This document shows, piece after piece, positions 1 through 10,949 of a DNA stretch of 64,000 nucleotides. The stretch is taken from positions 2,854,501-2,918,500 of the forward strand of contig OY727103.1 in the NCBI GenBank assembly GCA_963402885.1, given 5' to 3'. The translations under genes and the position numbers were made by a program. The DNA comes from Antedon bifida. Its lineage: Eukaryota > Echinodermata > Crinoidea > Comatulida > Antedonidae. The stretch's first letter is position 1; every line of letters begins with the position of its first letter. The notes below the pieces were generated by a model. That model had not been told where the DNA came from, did not search any database, and was given only the letters and a program-made list of their open reading frames with translations.

Positions 1-1474
1 CTTCCATTAAACATTTTAAAATTTATGTTATATTAAACTGATAGGTATAATTAATAATAGTAAGAGTAATAGTAATACTGTAATACAAAATAGATGAAGT
101 CTAACGCTTCTTAGGGTTGACTACTTATTTACAACTAGGCATAGTAGGCTGTTATATATGCACTTTATACGGTTCTAAAAATAGTGCCACTACACATTAT
201 TTTGACTCCTATCGGGTTAAGGCAGAACTCATGAATAATTAATTAGATTAATTATGCCATAAATTTAGGACAATATAGGGGGCGCTAGACAGTTTGCATT
301 ATCATATTACAGTGGATAATTTAGATTAATATTGATTTAACCTATTATAATAATAATGTTACTATTATCCTGTCTTAAAATATATTTAAAATATTTTACA
401 ATTAGTGGTTGATTAGTTGCAATTTTTGCCGAAGTGATCGAAATTCGATTAAGGTGCAATCAAATCAGCTACTGTAGACCCCATTTTACCAAAAAAAAAA
501 TTTATCAAAAAAGTTTATCTATGAAACGCCAAAGAATTTTTAATGTATTCCCCCTTTTGTTTTTAACAAGTGATAACATGTCATGATGAGTATATGAGTG
601 ATATTTTTTTCAATGAAAAAGACGAGACAATGAAGATAGGTATCTAAGTTGCCACTTCCCCTTAAATGTGCTTATTTCACACAACCCTTTCTTCAAGCTT
701 CATCCCCTTCATTATTATCAATACACGTTCTATTTAATTGCTGTTATCAAACACAATGTATACAGGATCAACGTCTATTTAGCGTTTCATACTTGTTGTT
801 GACGTGGACCCGTTTAAATGCGCTTCAGTGACATAGAATAAATACTGAATAATATACAATACTCTACATACAATCCAACAACGTACCTGTTGTCGATAGA
901 CTATTCTTACACAATTTATTTAACTCGAAATTGCATTAATATAGGTTTAAATAATTCAGTTTTGCATACTGCAAAGGGACTACTCTTTAATAGGAACCAG
1001 GAGAAGACCATATTTAGACGTTGTAGCATAGAATAAGTAGAGAAACTGAGGCTTGAAAATCAACCCTGAGGTGTTACGGTTCAGTGTACAGCAACCATTT
1101 TGGAAACTAGTCTTTTGTTATTAAACTCAACAGATGTTTTAATACGACTAATCATCATTGTCCATAAAAAACAGGTAAAGTATACATTAAAAATTGATCC
1201 CTATACATTCTGAATTGCACTAAAGTCACGATTCCAAAGGTAAACTGGAGTAAAAAGTTAAGACTTGATTCCTGAATATATACATGTATGTGTCGTTATG
1301 AACGAAGTAAATCATTCATAAGGATGTTGTTTTCCATAGCTTACAAGGATATTGTATATATTTGAAAACAAACAAGGACATTTTGTAAAAAAAGGTGGTC
1401 TACCTGTATTTTTATCTTGATATAAGGAAAAGATAATTGTATAATAATAATAATTGTTTTTTTTTCTCTAATAG
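1..1474. other. Noncoding, no gene seen
   Basis: AT-rich DNA with only short chance reading frames. No coding similarity was recognised. The right edge is a polypyrimidine tract with an AG at 1473-1474. This could be the acceptor of a 5'UTR intron ahead of the first DED exon, whose ATG is at 1564. Confidence 0.5.
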
Positions 1475-1563
1475 TGTTGTTGATGTTGCTGTCATAAGAT
1501 AGTATAAAATATTACTTAAACTCATAAATCCAAGAATACAAAACTTTCTACAAAGATTCTACA

Positions 1564-2083
1564 ATGGAGGAAAGATTTCAGACCTTGAAAGCAAAACTAA
1601 ATAAATGCTTTAACGGGAACAATTACCTTCGGTTAAAATTCATCTTGTCTGATCACCTAGATGTGGGTGATATTAAAAATCCACATTTTATAGCCCATGA
1701 TTTATTCAATAGACTTGAAGAAAAGCGTTACATCTCACCTACTAGTATTTACTTACTATTAGAGATTACGGAACTCTTTGGAGTGAAGAAGGCTAAAGAT
1801 CTTGTTAGAAGGTACATGAATGACAATGGGGTTCAGAATACACCGGATGGACCAAAGTTGTCATCTTATCGCAAGCAACTGTATAAAGCCATGAAACATA
1901 TCAATAAAGGTGAATTGCAAACTATTATTGCGTTATACAGAATAGGCCGATATAGCTATACAAATATTTGGGATGTAGTGCTTCATCTGGAAATTAACAA
2001 ACAGCTCGAAGATAAACCAGACAAAATACGAAAGTTTGCAGACTGTCTCAGACAAACAGGAAAAGACATTCTACTTGATAATG
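1564..2083 (+). CDS. Unit A exon: tandem death effector domains (DED1-DED2)
   Basis: This encodes 173 residues plus one base of the next codon. The first half (about residues 5-85) reads as a DED: an LR..L start, a central DLFNRLEEKRYIS segment, then LLLEITELF and an RRYM end. The second half (about 100-170) is a weaker DED-like fold with NIWDVVLHLE and a helix ending KDILL. DEDs are death-fold adaptors that pair with other DEDs, for example in caspase-8 or FADD type complexes; the partner here is unknown. The ATG is the first in frame and gives the same N-terminus as the homologous exon at 19146. The donor is ATG/GTATGT at 2083/2084, phase 1. Homologous exons lie at 13251, 15080 and 19146. 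The function in apoptosis or immunity is inferred from the family. Confidence 0.75.
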
Positions 2084-2288
2084 GTATGTATTTTATTCTT
2101 CTATCTATACAAATTATATAACAAAATATTTTGATTTCTCCTCGGTCTGAAAAATCAAAAAATCAACAAAATTAATCGAAACATCTCACATTATCAACAG
2201 AAATGTAGTTTTTTTCATCAAAAATAATAATAATAATGATAATAATAATGATGATCATCATGCAATGCATTTAATTTCATTTTCATAG

Positions 2289-2857
2289 CCTTAACCAGCG
2301 GTGCCTTAACATACAGTCAATTCCAACTGCTGAAAACTACTGTGGCTGTTTGGTTTGACCAACATTGCTTAATCAAGGTGATTAAAGTTTTGTACGAAGA
2401 CTTGGTGCCAGATAAATCAAAGCTAGAGAACGCCTCGACAATGATGGAATTGTTAGATTTGTTGTATATTTATAAAGGACTAAATTACACGAATCCCACT
2501 CTTATATATGATACCATAACTATAACAAGACAATATAAGGTTTGGGAGCGAATAAAAAGAGTATCCGAATTAGAAATGTTACCACGACCAACCGAAGGTA
2601 ATTTTTGGAATTTAGTAAATACAGACAGAAGGTAATGAGGCTTGGCAATAATATGTCACCTAGTGATACAACAACGATAAGTAAGGTCTATAAAGAAACC
2701 ATGTATACACCATATGACGAAACTGGTAGCTGGAGTTTGATTATGGATCTTGAACGTAACAAGTATCTCTCGGAAGAAAACATGATTAATTTCATTGAGA
2801 TGTTAGAAAGAAATGAACTCAACAATTTAATAAATGCTATAAAATGTATTGATAACA
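2289..2857 (+). pseudogene. Unit A second double-DED exon (DED3-DED4) with one-base frameshift
   Basis: The acceptor TTTTCATAG is at 2288 and the exon enters in phase 1. Frame one reads a DED-like segment (FQLLKTTVAVWF, then MMELLDLLYIYKG) up to about 2600. The second DED half (YRQKVMRL, then SWSLIMDLERNKYLSEENM) continues in another frame from about 2605 to a phase-1 donor, GTAAGT at 2858. The two halves would join if the T run at 2602-2606 had one more T. The exon would then match the two-DED layout of the exon at 1564. The break may be a real mutation or a homopolymer sequencing error. A phase-1 donor-like GTAATT at 2598 could instead end the exon early. Confidence 0.6.
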
Positions 2858-3076
2858 GTAAGTACTATATTATTACCTTCATTTTCAATTTCAACAGAAT
2901 CTTAGTGTCTATAAGGCACCGGTGTACTTAACCATATCAATCTTTATAAATTTAGTTTATTGCCAGACAAATCGATATGTCGTATTTAGAGCAACCTACA
3001 TTTTATTTCGTTTCGTATTTCGTTTTGTTTCGTATTACGTTTTTATCGCATTGACTAATTGCTATCTTGTTTTCAG

Positions 3077-3276
3077 ATGAGATTATTCCAAAATACTTAA
3101 CAGCAGAACCGATGTTAACAGCAAGCAACGTTTCTGATCCAATAAATGCATCGGGTATAAGTAATATGTCAGTAACAGTAAGAAAGGGAATTGGTAAGAC
3201 AGTGCTTCAATATATTATATCTTATAGTACCCTTGCAAGTAAAATAATATATTTTGTAAACATCGCACGAAAGTAA
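3077..3276 (+). pseudogene. Decayed NACHT exon (ghost P-loop)
   Basis: A good acceptor (TTGTTTTCAG) precedes a phase-1 start reading DEIIPKYLTAEPM. This matches DELIRNFITAEQK at the start of the NACHT exon at 20788. The next recognisable pieces are KGIGKTVLQYIISY and SKIIYFVNI, matching the Walker A segment and following strand of the intact copies. The intervening roughly 60 residues are compressed, and a stop follows at 3274-3276. It is a broken older NACHT exon sitting just upstream of the intact one. Confidence 0.65.
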
Positions 3277-3433
3277 AATCATTAGATTGTATATATACTG
3301 ACAGTATATAATATTATACAGATATTGCCTGCTTAGAGGTTAAATATAAGATTTGACATCCCCGAGGGAATGATATTTTGTTCGAGGAAATATATATTTC
3401 CCGAAGCGCTACTGAAACGCGAATGTTGCCACT

Positions 3434-3540
3434 CGAAAATTACACAGTCAATATCATCGTACTCGAGAATTTACTGGATTTTATATGGGACACGATAATT
3501 ACGCGAAAATTACTCAGTCAATATCATTGTACTCGGGGAT
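3434..3540 (+). repeat. 70-bp-period direct repeat in unit A intron
   Basis: Two near-identical 37-bp segments start at 3434 and 3504 (CGAAAATTAC, then AGTCAATATCAT, then GTACTCG). The surrounding 3355-3590 has GAGG/CCTC-like inverted pieces and looks like a piece of a mobile element. I do not recognise the family. Confidence 0.4.
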
Positions 3541-3671
3541 ATATACGATTTACGATCCTCGCAGCGGTAGTCATGTGATGCAGTTTCAACCAATCACGTT
3601 CACGTATTTACACAGGCTATGTAATATAATATTATATTTGTTTATATTGGTTGTTTTTTTTTCAATTTTAG

Positions 3672-3746
3672 GCTACAGGATCTATACTGGTATCTTTCTT
3701 ATCATATTCATTTATATGTTGTCAATGCATTTAATATTACCACAAG
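3672..3746 (+). CDS. Unit A transmembrane exon
   Basis: A 75-nt exon with acceptor CAATTTTAG (3671) and donor CAAG/GTAAGT (3746/3747), phase 1 on both sides. The frame that joins the NACHT exon reads YRIYTGIFLIIFIYMLSMHL and ends LPQ, a plausible single membrane span. Phase agreement with both the DED exons and the exon at 3898 supports its being real. Exons of the same kind, with different sequence, occur at 14660 and 20561. A relic lies at 7528. Confidence 0.55.
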
Positions 3747-3897
3747 GTAAGTTGTATAAGATCAGCGATTATAATGACAGGATTTGCATTAATATCTTCT
3801 GTGTCTCATTTGGAGTAGGACCATCCGGTACTTGTTTCTAAATTCAAAGTATATTTTATTTTTTTAATTATATGCAGAGCACAATTTGTTTTCGCAG

Positions 3898-6713
3898 ATG
3901 ATGTTATTAAAGGCCACGTAACAGCAGCACAGAAATTTAAGCTCAAAGATCCGAATTTGAGACCACCGACGTGGAGAGCAGATACCTTGCAGATGTATGA
4001 TATTTCACAGATGTTTACTGATCCAGTACTATATACCAGCACAAGAGAAGAAAGAAATAAGCTCACAACAGTTCAAGAGTTACTAAGTATTATAAAGTCC
4101 AGAGATCCATGTAAAGTATTAATTACAGGAAATGGGGGAATTGGTAAAACAACCTTACTTCAATATATATCTTTTAACTGGGCAACCAATTCTGATTCTA
4201 CGTTTGCTGGTAAAATATTATTTCTTGTAAACGTCAGAGACATCAAGGTAAATCAAACGATTATAGATGCAATCGCTTACAGAGTTAGTCTGAGGAATAG
4301 TCTCTCTAAAGATAGAACACACATAAAAACATTTATAGAAAACCACAAAAGAGATTTAGTTATTCTGATAGATGGATTAGATGAGCTACAACCTGCAGTA
4401 GATATTCACATGTTTAAAATAGACGACCTGGAAGACAGCACAGTTATTCTTACGTCAAGACCGGGTTTCACAGAAACTTTACATAAGCATTATGATATAC
4501 ATGTAAAAGTAGAAGGATTTGATACAGAACACATAAAGCATTACATTATCAGATATTTCAAACTTATTGGAAAGCCAGATCTGGGCCAGGCTTTAATTGC
4601 CACATTTTATCTCGATTCTGATTTAAACCACCACTGGCGTAGTTATTACAACAACATATTTGAACTCTCATCATCCCCCTTTTTGTTACTTAAAATGTGT
4701 ACTATGTGGCAACACTATCAAATGATTCCCAGTGACTTTCAATATTTTTTTAAAGAAATATTTCGTTTGATTTTAAATCAGTATATTAACAGAAGTGATA
4801 AGTCTACAATGCCTACTAAAGCAGTAAAGGATTTCGATAGCATCACGACTGAGTATAAAAATGCAATGTTAATGTTAGGAAACGTTAGTTACATTGGTTT
4901 ACAGAAAAATGTATTCAAATATACTGAAGAATTTTTAAATGAACTAATGGGACAGGAAACTTTAAACTTATTGCTTAAAATAGGATTTCTTTACAAAGAT
5001 GAACCTATTGCTCAGGATAATTTTACAGAGGCTTACAGATGTCCACATCCATTATTGTCAGAGGCACTAGCCGGGTTTTATTTGTCTAACGAAATTGATA
5101 CTTTAGGCCTAGATTCTAAAGAATGCAAGAAACTAAGAACGAACTCTCATTTACACATGACAAGAATTTTTACCATCAGTTTTTTAGGCCCCAATGCCGA
5201 CAAATTAATGAAACACTGGTTGGCAAATAAGGCGTCAAATTATTACTCTTTTTCAAAATATTTTAAATATGTGAAAGAAGAGAACGAAGGAAAAATATTG
5301 AAATCGTTGGATAAAGATATGTCGCCAAAAATGAAAATCCATGTTGAACATTTAAGGGATTCCTTTAAACAATATTTTAGTGGCAATAATTTGCACTTAA
5401 TACAATTCCTAAAAACATTTTCAGATGAAATTTCAAAAAACATGTATCAGGTCCGAAACAATATTGTGTTAACTATAGATGCATCAAATGAAAGTTCATC
5501 TGATAATGTGTGTAGGTTTGTAGCTCACATGTCAATCCTATTAAAATTATATCAAGTGGACCAGAATAACATACTCTTATCGTCTGATAACTATTTGATA
5601 AAACTCATTGACAAATGGGGTGATAAAGCTCTTGAGATTATCTCAAACGAATGGAAGAATTATAGTTTAAGTGAGGAAATACGTTCTTTTGTATTTTTTG
5701 AAGATGACGAGCCTTATAGACATATTAATGGCTCAGAGTTGTGCCGATTATTTCAAATCCTTCCTAACCTAGAAATTATAAAAATACGCTTTTCTACATA
5801 CAATGGTCTACGTATCGACTCAATGGTAAGCGAATGTAAACACAGTGAAACATTTGTTAGACTAAAGGAATTTAGAATCTCGTTTCAGAATCTTTCCTGT
5901 ATCCATGGGTCTTCACTTGGTCACATACTAAATGTTTCTAGAGATTTAGCTAACTTTAACTTGTCTTCATGTAGTTTATCAAGCAAACAAATAACTGATA
6001 TGCTGAATGAAGTAGATAAAAACTATTTAAAGTCGAAAGAAAATTTTATCAATTTAGAACTAAATGATCTGTCAAATATTGATAGAGATTTACTTGAGAA
6101 TCTCATCAATGCATTAAAAGTATCTGATTCGAAGGACCCTGGATTTTCTTGGAAACGTCATCATCTATCGGCAAAACAATTACACGATCTTTTAATGTCA
6201 CCTTGGCGTTACAAATTTAGATGGAATAGTCTTATTTTGGACGGGGTTGACTTATCATTAATAAAAGGAAATACACTAGCTAATATATTTATTATATTTC
6301 CAAACTTAACACGTCTGTCTATGAATGATTGTAATCTAACTGGTACTATTGTTAATTACATGCTTAAGGAATGTTATAAAAATAAAATAATAAACAAAGA
6401 CAATTTAAAATCTCTTAAGGGAAATGATCTTATAAAAATTCATGATAAATCAATAATCGAATTATTTGTTTTCAGAAAAAATAACAGCAACATGACATTA
6501 GAAATAGGAAAATTGGACTTTCACAGTTCTATAATAACTTGTTATGAATATATTTACAATAGATTTTTACTACAGATTTCGACATATTTGAAATCTGTAT
6601 TTTTTTTAATAATCGGTTTTATGATGGGTGGTTATTTAAATACATCATATACACGTTTTTTCTTTTATTTCTTTATGATGGTATTTACACTATATGTCGA
6701 GATCAGAGTTTAA
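3898..6713 (+). CDS. Unit A NACHT-LRR exon with hydrophobic C-terminus
   Basis: One large exon. The acceptor TTTTCGCAG ends at 3897 and the frame opens at once (DDVIKGHVTAAQK), so the Met at 3957 is internal and not a start. Counted from that Met, Walker A GNGGIGKTT is at 58-66, Walker B LVILIDGLDE at about 134-143, a sensor-like STVILTSRP at 161-169, and SPFLLLKMC in the winged-helix region. Degenerate leucine-rich repeats follow (LCRLFQILPNLEII, LANIFIIFPNLTRLSMNDC). The last 40 residues hold VFFLIIGFMMGGYL and FFFYFFMMVFTLYV, membrane-like segments. NACHT NTPases oligomerise on ligand sensing; the ligand here is unknown. It is about 85-90% similar by eye to the copy at 7715. AATAAA signals lie at about 6933 and 7013. 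Confidence 0.85.
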
Positions 6714-7504
6714 GAGCACATTCAGTGATGGTTTATATACTGTTTGTTGAAATAACGTGCTACGGTCTGGTTAGCACGAAATATGGAATGTAATCTAAGT
6801 TAGGAATTGGCAGAGTGATATTGAATACATGTTGTTTGCAGAAAATGTCTGATAATTGTGAATAAAAGGGTAGAAGATGTAAATAAATTATGTAAATGAA
6901 GGGGCCAGGGCTGCTTAAAAAATCTGCACATCAATAAAGCTATTTCATTTTTTTCTGGTTTAATGATGAATTAAAGTGTATGTAAAAGAAATGGTGATAA
7001 AGACGTTGAAGTTAATAAAGCTACTTAAAATTGAATTACTGTCTTTTTCATTTCATTGCAAAACCCGAAATACAATAATTAAAATAGCGACCTTCTATAT
7101 TTGTTTAAAATGTATTTTTTTATTTTATTCAATCGGTTTTCGTTGTAATTAGCTAAAAAATGTTCAAAATAATGAACATAAATTAAATTGCACTTTTACA
7201 CTCAAAACACAAGAAGTTTCAGAAGGTATTTCCCATCAATCAAGCTGCTTTTTAACCCACGTCCGCACACCGAATTGGCTCCCATAATTATCAAACTTTT
7301 TATAATTTTCGTATTTGTTGTTTGTTGTTATATCGAAATAAATATGAATAAATAAAATATATGAATCAACAAATAAAGCAGAATTAAATCAAATTAAACA
7401 ACATAGCACCTCGAATAGCCTATGAATAAAAATATAAGGATTATCAGTGGACTGATGCAACGTCCACAAACGAACGTGTTACATGTGTTACGAAAAATGT
7501 ATAA
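6714..7504 (+). other. 3' flank of unit A, then duplication junction
   Basis: A likely 3'UTR with AATAAA hexamers near 6933 and 7013. Blocks of this stretch (around 6860-7070 and 7217-7300) recur after unit B at 11458-11960 and 12073-12150, so the tandem duplication carried downstream DNA as well as coding sequence. No other gene was seen. Confidence 0.5.
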
Positions 7505-7527
7505 CTGACAGTATATAACATAATATA

Positions 7528-7584
7528 CTATCTTCCTTATCGTATTCATTTCCATGTTGTTAATGCATTCAATATTACTACAAG
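7528..7584 (+). pseudogene. Relic of the TM exon in unit B
   Basis: This keeps the TM reading frame (IFLIVFISMLLMHSILLQ) and the donor CAAG/GTAAGT. The acceptor and first codons of the unit A exon are missing, replaced by the CTGACAGTATATA segment. It cannot be a normal internal exon as it stands. Confidence 0.6.
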
Positions 7585-7714
7585 GTAAGTTGTATTTATA
7601 GTTTTAAGATAAGCTATTATAATGACCGGATTTGCATTAATATCTTCTGTGTCTCATTTGGAGTAGGACCATCCGGTACTTGTTTCTCAATTCAAAGTAT
7701 ATTTTTTTAATTAT

Positions 7715-10156
7715 ATGGAAGCACAATTTGTTTTTCCAAATGATGTTATTAAAGGCCACGTAACAGCAGCACAGAAATGTAAGCTCAAAGATCCGAATTT
7801 GAGACCACCGACGTGGAGAGCAGATACCTTGCAGATGTATGATATTTCACAGATGTTTACTGATCCAGTACTATATACCAGCACAAGAGAAGAAAGAAAT
7901 AAGCTCACAACAGTTCAAGAGTTACTAAGTATTATAAAGTCCAGAGATCCATGTAAAGTATTAATTACAGGAAATGGGGGAATTGGTAAAACAACCTTAC
8001 TTCAATATATATCTTATAACTGGGCAACCAATTCTGATTCTACGTTTGCTGGTAAAATATTATTTCTTGTAAACGTCAGAGACATCAAGGTAAACCAAAC
8101 GATTATAGATGCAATCGTTTACAGCGTTCGGCTGAGGAATAGTCTCCCTAAAAATAGAACACACATAAAAACCTTTATAGAAAACCACAAACGAGATTTA
8201 GTTATTCTGATAGATGGATTAGATGAGCTACAACATGCAGTAGATATTCAAATGTTAAAAATAGAAGACCTGGAAGACAGCACAGTTATTCTAACGTCAA
8301 GACCGGGTTTCTCAGAAACTATATATAAACATTATGATATACACGTAAAACTAGACGGATTTGATACAGAAAACATAAAGGTTTATATTAAGAGATATTT
8401 CAAACTTATTGGAGAGTCTAATCTAGGCCAGACTTTAATTGGCAAGTTTAATCTCGAATCTGGTTTAAAACACCACTGGGGTGGCGATTACAAAAACATA
8501 TTGGAACTTTTTTCATCCCCATTTTTGTTACTTAAAATGTGTACTATGTGGCAACACAATCAAGTGATTCCCAATGACTTTCAACATTTCTTAAAAGAAA
8601 TGTTTCGTATGATTTTAAATCAGTACATTAACAGAAGTGATATGTCTACCAGGCCTACTAAAGCAGTAACATATTTCGACAACATCACGACTCATTACAA
8701 AAATGCAATTGTCATTTTAGGAAACGTTAGTTACATTAGTTTACAGAAAAATGTATCAAAATATACTGACGAATTGCTAAATGAACAAATGGGACAGGAA
8801 ACTTTAAACTTATTGTTGAAAATAGGATTTCTTTACAAAGACAAACCTACTGCTCATGATAATTTTACGGAGGCTTATCGATGCCCACATACATTATTGT
8901 CAGAGGCACTAGCTGCGTTTTATTTGTCAAAACAAATTGATAATTTAAACTCTGAGGAATGCGAGAAAATAAGAACCAACACGTATTTACATATGACAAG
9001 AGTTTTTACTATTAGTTTTTTGGGTCCCGATGCAGACAAATTAATGAAACACTGGTTGGTGAATAAGGCGTCAAATTATTACTCTTTTTCAAAATATTTT
9101 AAATATGTGAAAGAAGAGAACGAAGGAAAAATATTGAAATCATTGGATAAACATATGTCACCAGAAATGAAAATACATGTTGAACATTTAAGGGATTCCT
9201 TTAAACAATATTTTAGTGGCAACAATTTACACTTAATACAATTCCTAAAAACAGTTTCAGATGAAATTTCAAAAAACATGTATCAGGTCCAAAACAATAT
9301 TGTGTTAACTATAGATACATCAAATGAAAGTTCATCTGATAATGTGTGTAGGTTTGTAGCTCACATGTCAATCATATTACAAATATATCAAGCGGACCAG
9401 AATAACATACCTTTATTGCCTAACAAATATTTGATTAAACTCATTGAGAAATGGGGTGATAAAGCTCTTGAGATTTTTTCAAACGAATCAAAGAAATATA
9501 GTTTAAGTGAGGAAATACGATCTTTTTTATTTTTTGAAGATGACGAGCCTTATAGATATAGATATATTAATGGCTCAGATTTGTGCCGATTATTTCAAAT
9601 CTTTCCTAACCTTGAAATTCTAGAAATACGTTTTTCTAGGTATCGTACACACAATGGCCTACGTATCGACTCAATGGTAAGAGAATGTAGAAACACTGAA
9701 TCATTTGTTAGACTAAAGGAATTTAGCATCTCGTTTCAGAATCTTTCCAGTATCAATGGGGCTTCTTTAGGTCACATACTAAATGTTTCTAAAGATTTAG
9801 CTAATTTTAACTTGACTTCATGTAGTTTATCAAGCAAACAAATAGTTGATATGTTGAATGAGGTAGATATAAACTATTTAAAGTCAAAAGCAAATGTTAT
9901 CAATTTAGAACTAAATGACCTATCAAATATTGATAGAGATTTACTGGCGAATCTTATCAATGCATTAAAAGTATCTGATGCAAATGATCCTGGATTTACT
10001 TGGAAACGTCATCATCTATCGGCAAAACAATTACACAATCTTTTAATGTCACCTTGGCGTTATAGATTTAGATGGGATATTCTTATTTTGGATGGAGTTA
10101 CTGGTACTGGTACTGGTTCAAATAACCGTCTCACAGAGACATCTGGTAGCCATTGA
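7715..10156 (+). CDS. Unit B NACHT-LRR protein, truncated by an insertion
   Basis: An 813-residue open frame close to the exon at 3898. Walker A (GNGGIGKTT), Walker B (LVILIDGLDE), STVILTSRP and SPFLLLKMC are all intact. The intron acceptor used in unit A (CGCAG) is CCAA here, so it is lost. What was intron in A supplies an ATG at 7715 (MEAQFVFPNDV...), so the copy could start de novo without any DED or TM exon. After DGV the frame enters a 340-bp insertion, adds 18 foreign residues beginning TGTGTGSNN, and stops at 10156. It therefore lacks the final LRR and the hydrophobic tail. It could be a soluble NACHT fragment or a pseudogene; low sequence decay suggests a recent event. Confidence 0.75.
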   Translation: MEAQFVFPNDVIKGHVTAAQKCKLKDPNLRPPTWRADTLQMYDISQMFTDPVLYTSTREERNKLTTVQELLSIIKSRDPCKVLITGNGGIGKTTLLQYISYNWATNSDSTFAGKILFLVNVRDIKVNQTIIDAIVYSVRLRNSLPKNRTHIKTFIENHKRDLVILIDGLDELQHAVDIQMLKIEDLEDSTVILTSRPGFSETIYKHYDIHVKLDGFDTENIKVYIKRYFKLIGESNLGQTLIGKFNLESGLKHHWGGDYKNILELFSSPFLLLKMCTMWQHNQVIPNDFQHFLKEMFRMILNQYINRSDMSTRPTKAVTYFDNITTHYKNAIVILGNVSYISLQKNVSKYTDELLNEQMGQETLNLLLKIGFLYKDKPTAHDNFTEAYRCPHTLLSEALAAFYLSKQIDNLNSEECEKIRTNTYLHMTRVFTISFLGPDADKLMKHWLVNKASNYYSFSKYFKYVKEENEGKILKSLDKHMSPEMKIHVEHLRDSFKQYFSGNNLHLIQFLKTVSDEISKNMYQVQNNIVLTIDTSNESSSDNVCRFVAHMSIILQIYQADQNNIPLLPNKYLIKLIEKWGDKALEIFSNESKKYSLSEEIRSFLFFEDDEPYRYRYINGSDLCRLFQIFPNLEILEIRFSRYRTHNGLRIDSMVRECRNTESFVRLKEFSISFQNLSSINGASLGHILNVSKDLANFNLTSCSLSSKQIVDMLNEVDINYLKSKANVINLELNDLSNIDRDLLANLINALKVSDANDPGFTWKRHHLSAKQLHNLLMSPWRYRFRWDILILDGVTGTGTGSNNRLTETSGSH

Positions 10157-10439
10157 CTTAAAGTTGGCATTTGGATGTGTTACTTTTAAATGTAGGCCTA
10201 CAGTATGAGAGTGACTACTACCAAATTACACAGTCTCAAAACAACTTATAAAACAGTTCATATATACAGTTAAAACATTGCTGGGAATTATAAATTTCTG
10301 TTGAAGCAGGCTCTAATGAAGTTGCATCTAGTAAGTTGACTTTGTTGTACAACTCTATCAAGTACTGATGGTATCTTCCGACCTCTTCGTTTACTTTGGG
10401 TTGTATGAAAAGTAAGAATTTAACTGACTTAATTTAGTT
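10100..10439. mobile_element. 340-bp insertion with AGTT target duplication
   Basis: Compared with unit A, 340 bp lie between DGV and DLS codons. The tetranucleotide AGTT is at 10096-10099 and again at 10436-10439, as for a target-site duplication. The ends do not look like a terminal inverted repeat. A GGTTCAAATA near the left end resembles a tRNA B-box, so a SINE is possible but unproven. A spliced intron is unlikely: frame-restoring boundaries would be GT-TA or TT-AG, not GT-AG. Confidence 0.55.
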
Positions 10440-10949
10440 GACTTATCATCAATCAACGGAAGTACACTAGCTAATATATTTAGTATATTTCCAAACTTAA
10501 TACGTCTTTCTATGAATGATTGTAATTTAAATGTTAGCATTGTTAATGATATGCTAAGTGAAAGTTATAAAAATAATATAATAAACAAAGGTGATTTCAA
10601 ATATCTTAAAGGAAATGATCTTATGAATTTTCAAAACAAATCAATAATCCAATTATTTGTTTTCAGAAGAAATAACAACAACGTGACATTAGAAATAGAA
10701 GATTTGGGCTTTCGTAGTTATATAATAACTTTTTATAAATACATTTACAATACATTTATTTTACCACGAATTTCGACAGATTTGAAATATGCGTGTTTTT
10801 TTTTCGGTTTTATGACGGGTGCTTATTTAGATAAAGCATATACAAGTTCTGTTTTGCTTGCTTTCGTTCTTTTTTTGTTTTCTGACCTAATTTCAGAAAT
10901 AGGTTTAACGTTTATAACCCAAACCATGCAATACGTTTGTCAGTTTTAA
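10440..10949 (+). pseudogene. Severed C-terminus of unit B NACHT-LRR gene
   Basis: In the frame of the homologue this reads DLSSINGSTLANIFSIFPNL from 10440, then the last LRR (RLSMNDCNL) and a hydrophobic tail (ACFFFGFMTGAYL, then LLAFVLFLFSDLI). It is open to a stop at 10947-10949 with no internal damage, so the insertion is the only coding break in this part of the copy. Confidence 0.75.

Noticed and set aside
1475-1563. Possible TM exon upstream of the unit A DED
   Set aside because: The in-phase frame reads only LLMLLS before stops, so it is more simply 5'UTR.
10100-10439. Reading the unit B insertion as an intron
   Set aside because: Borders that restore the frame are GT-TA or TT-AG. 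The only GT-AG pairing breaks the frame, while a 4-bp direct duplication fits an insertion.
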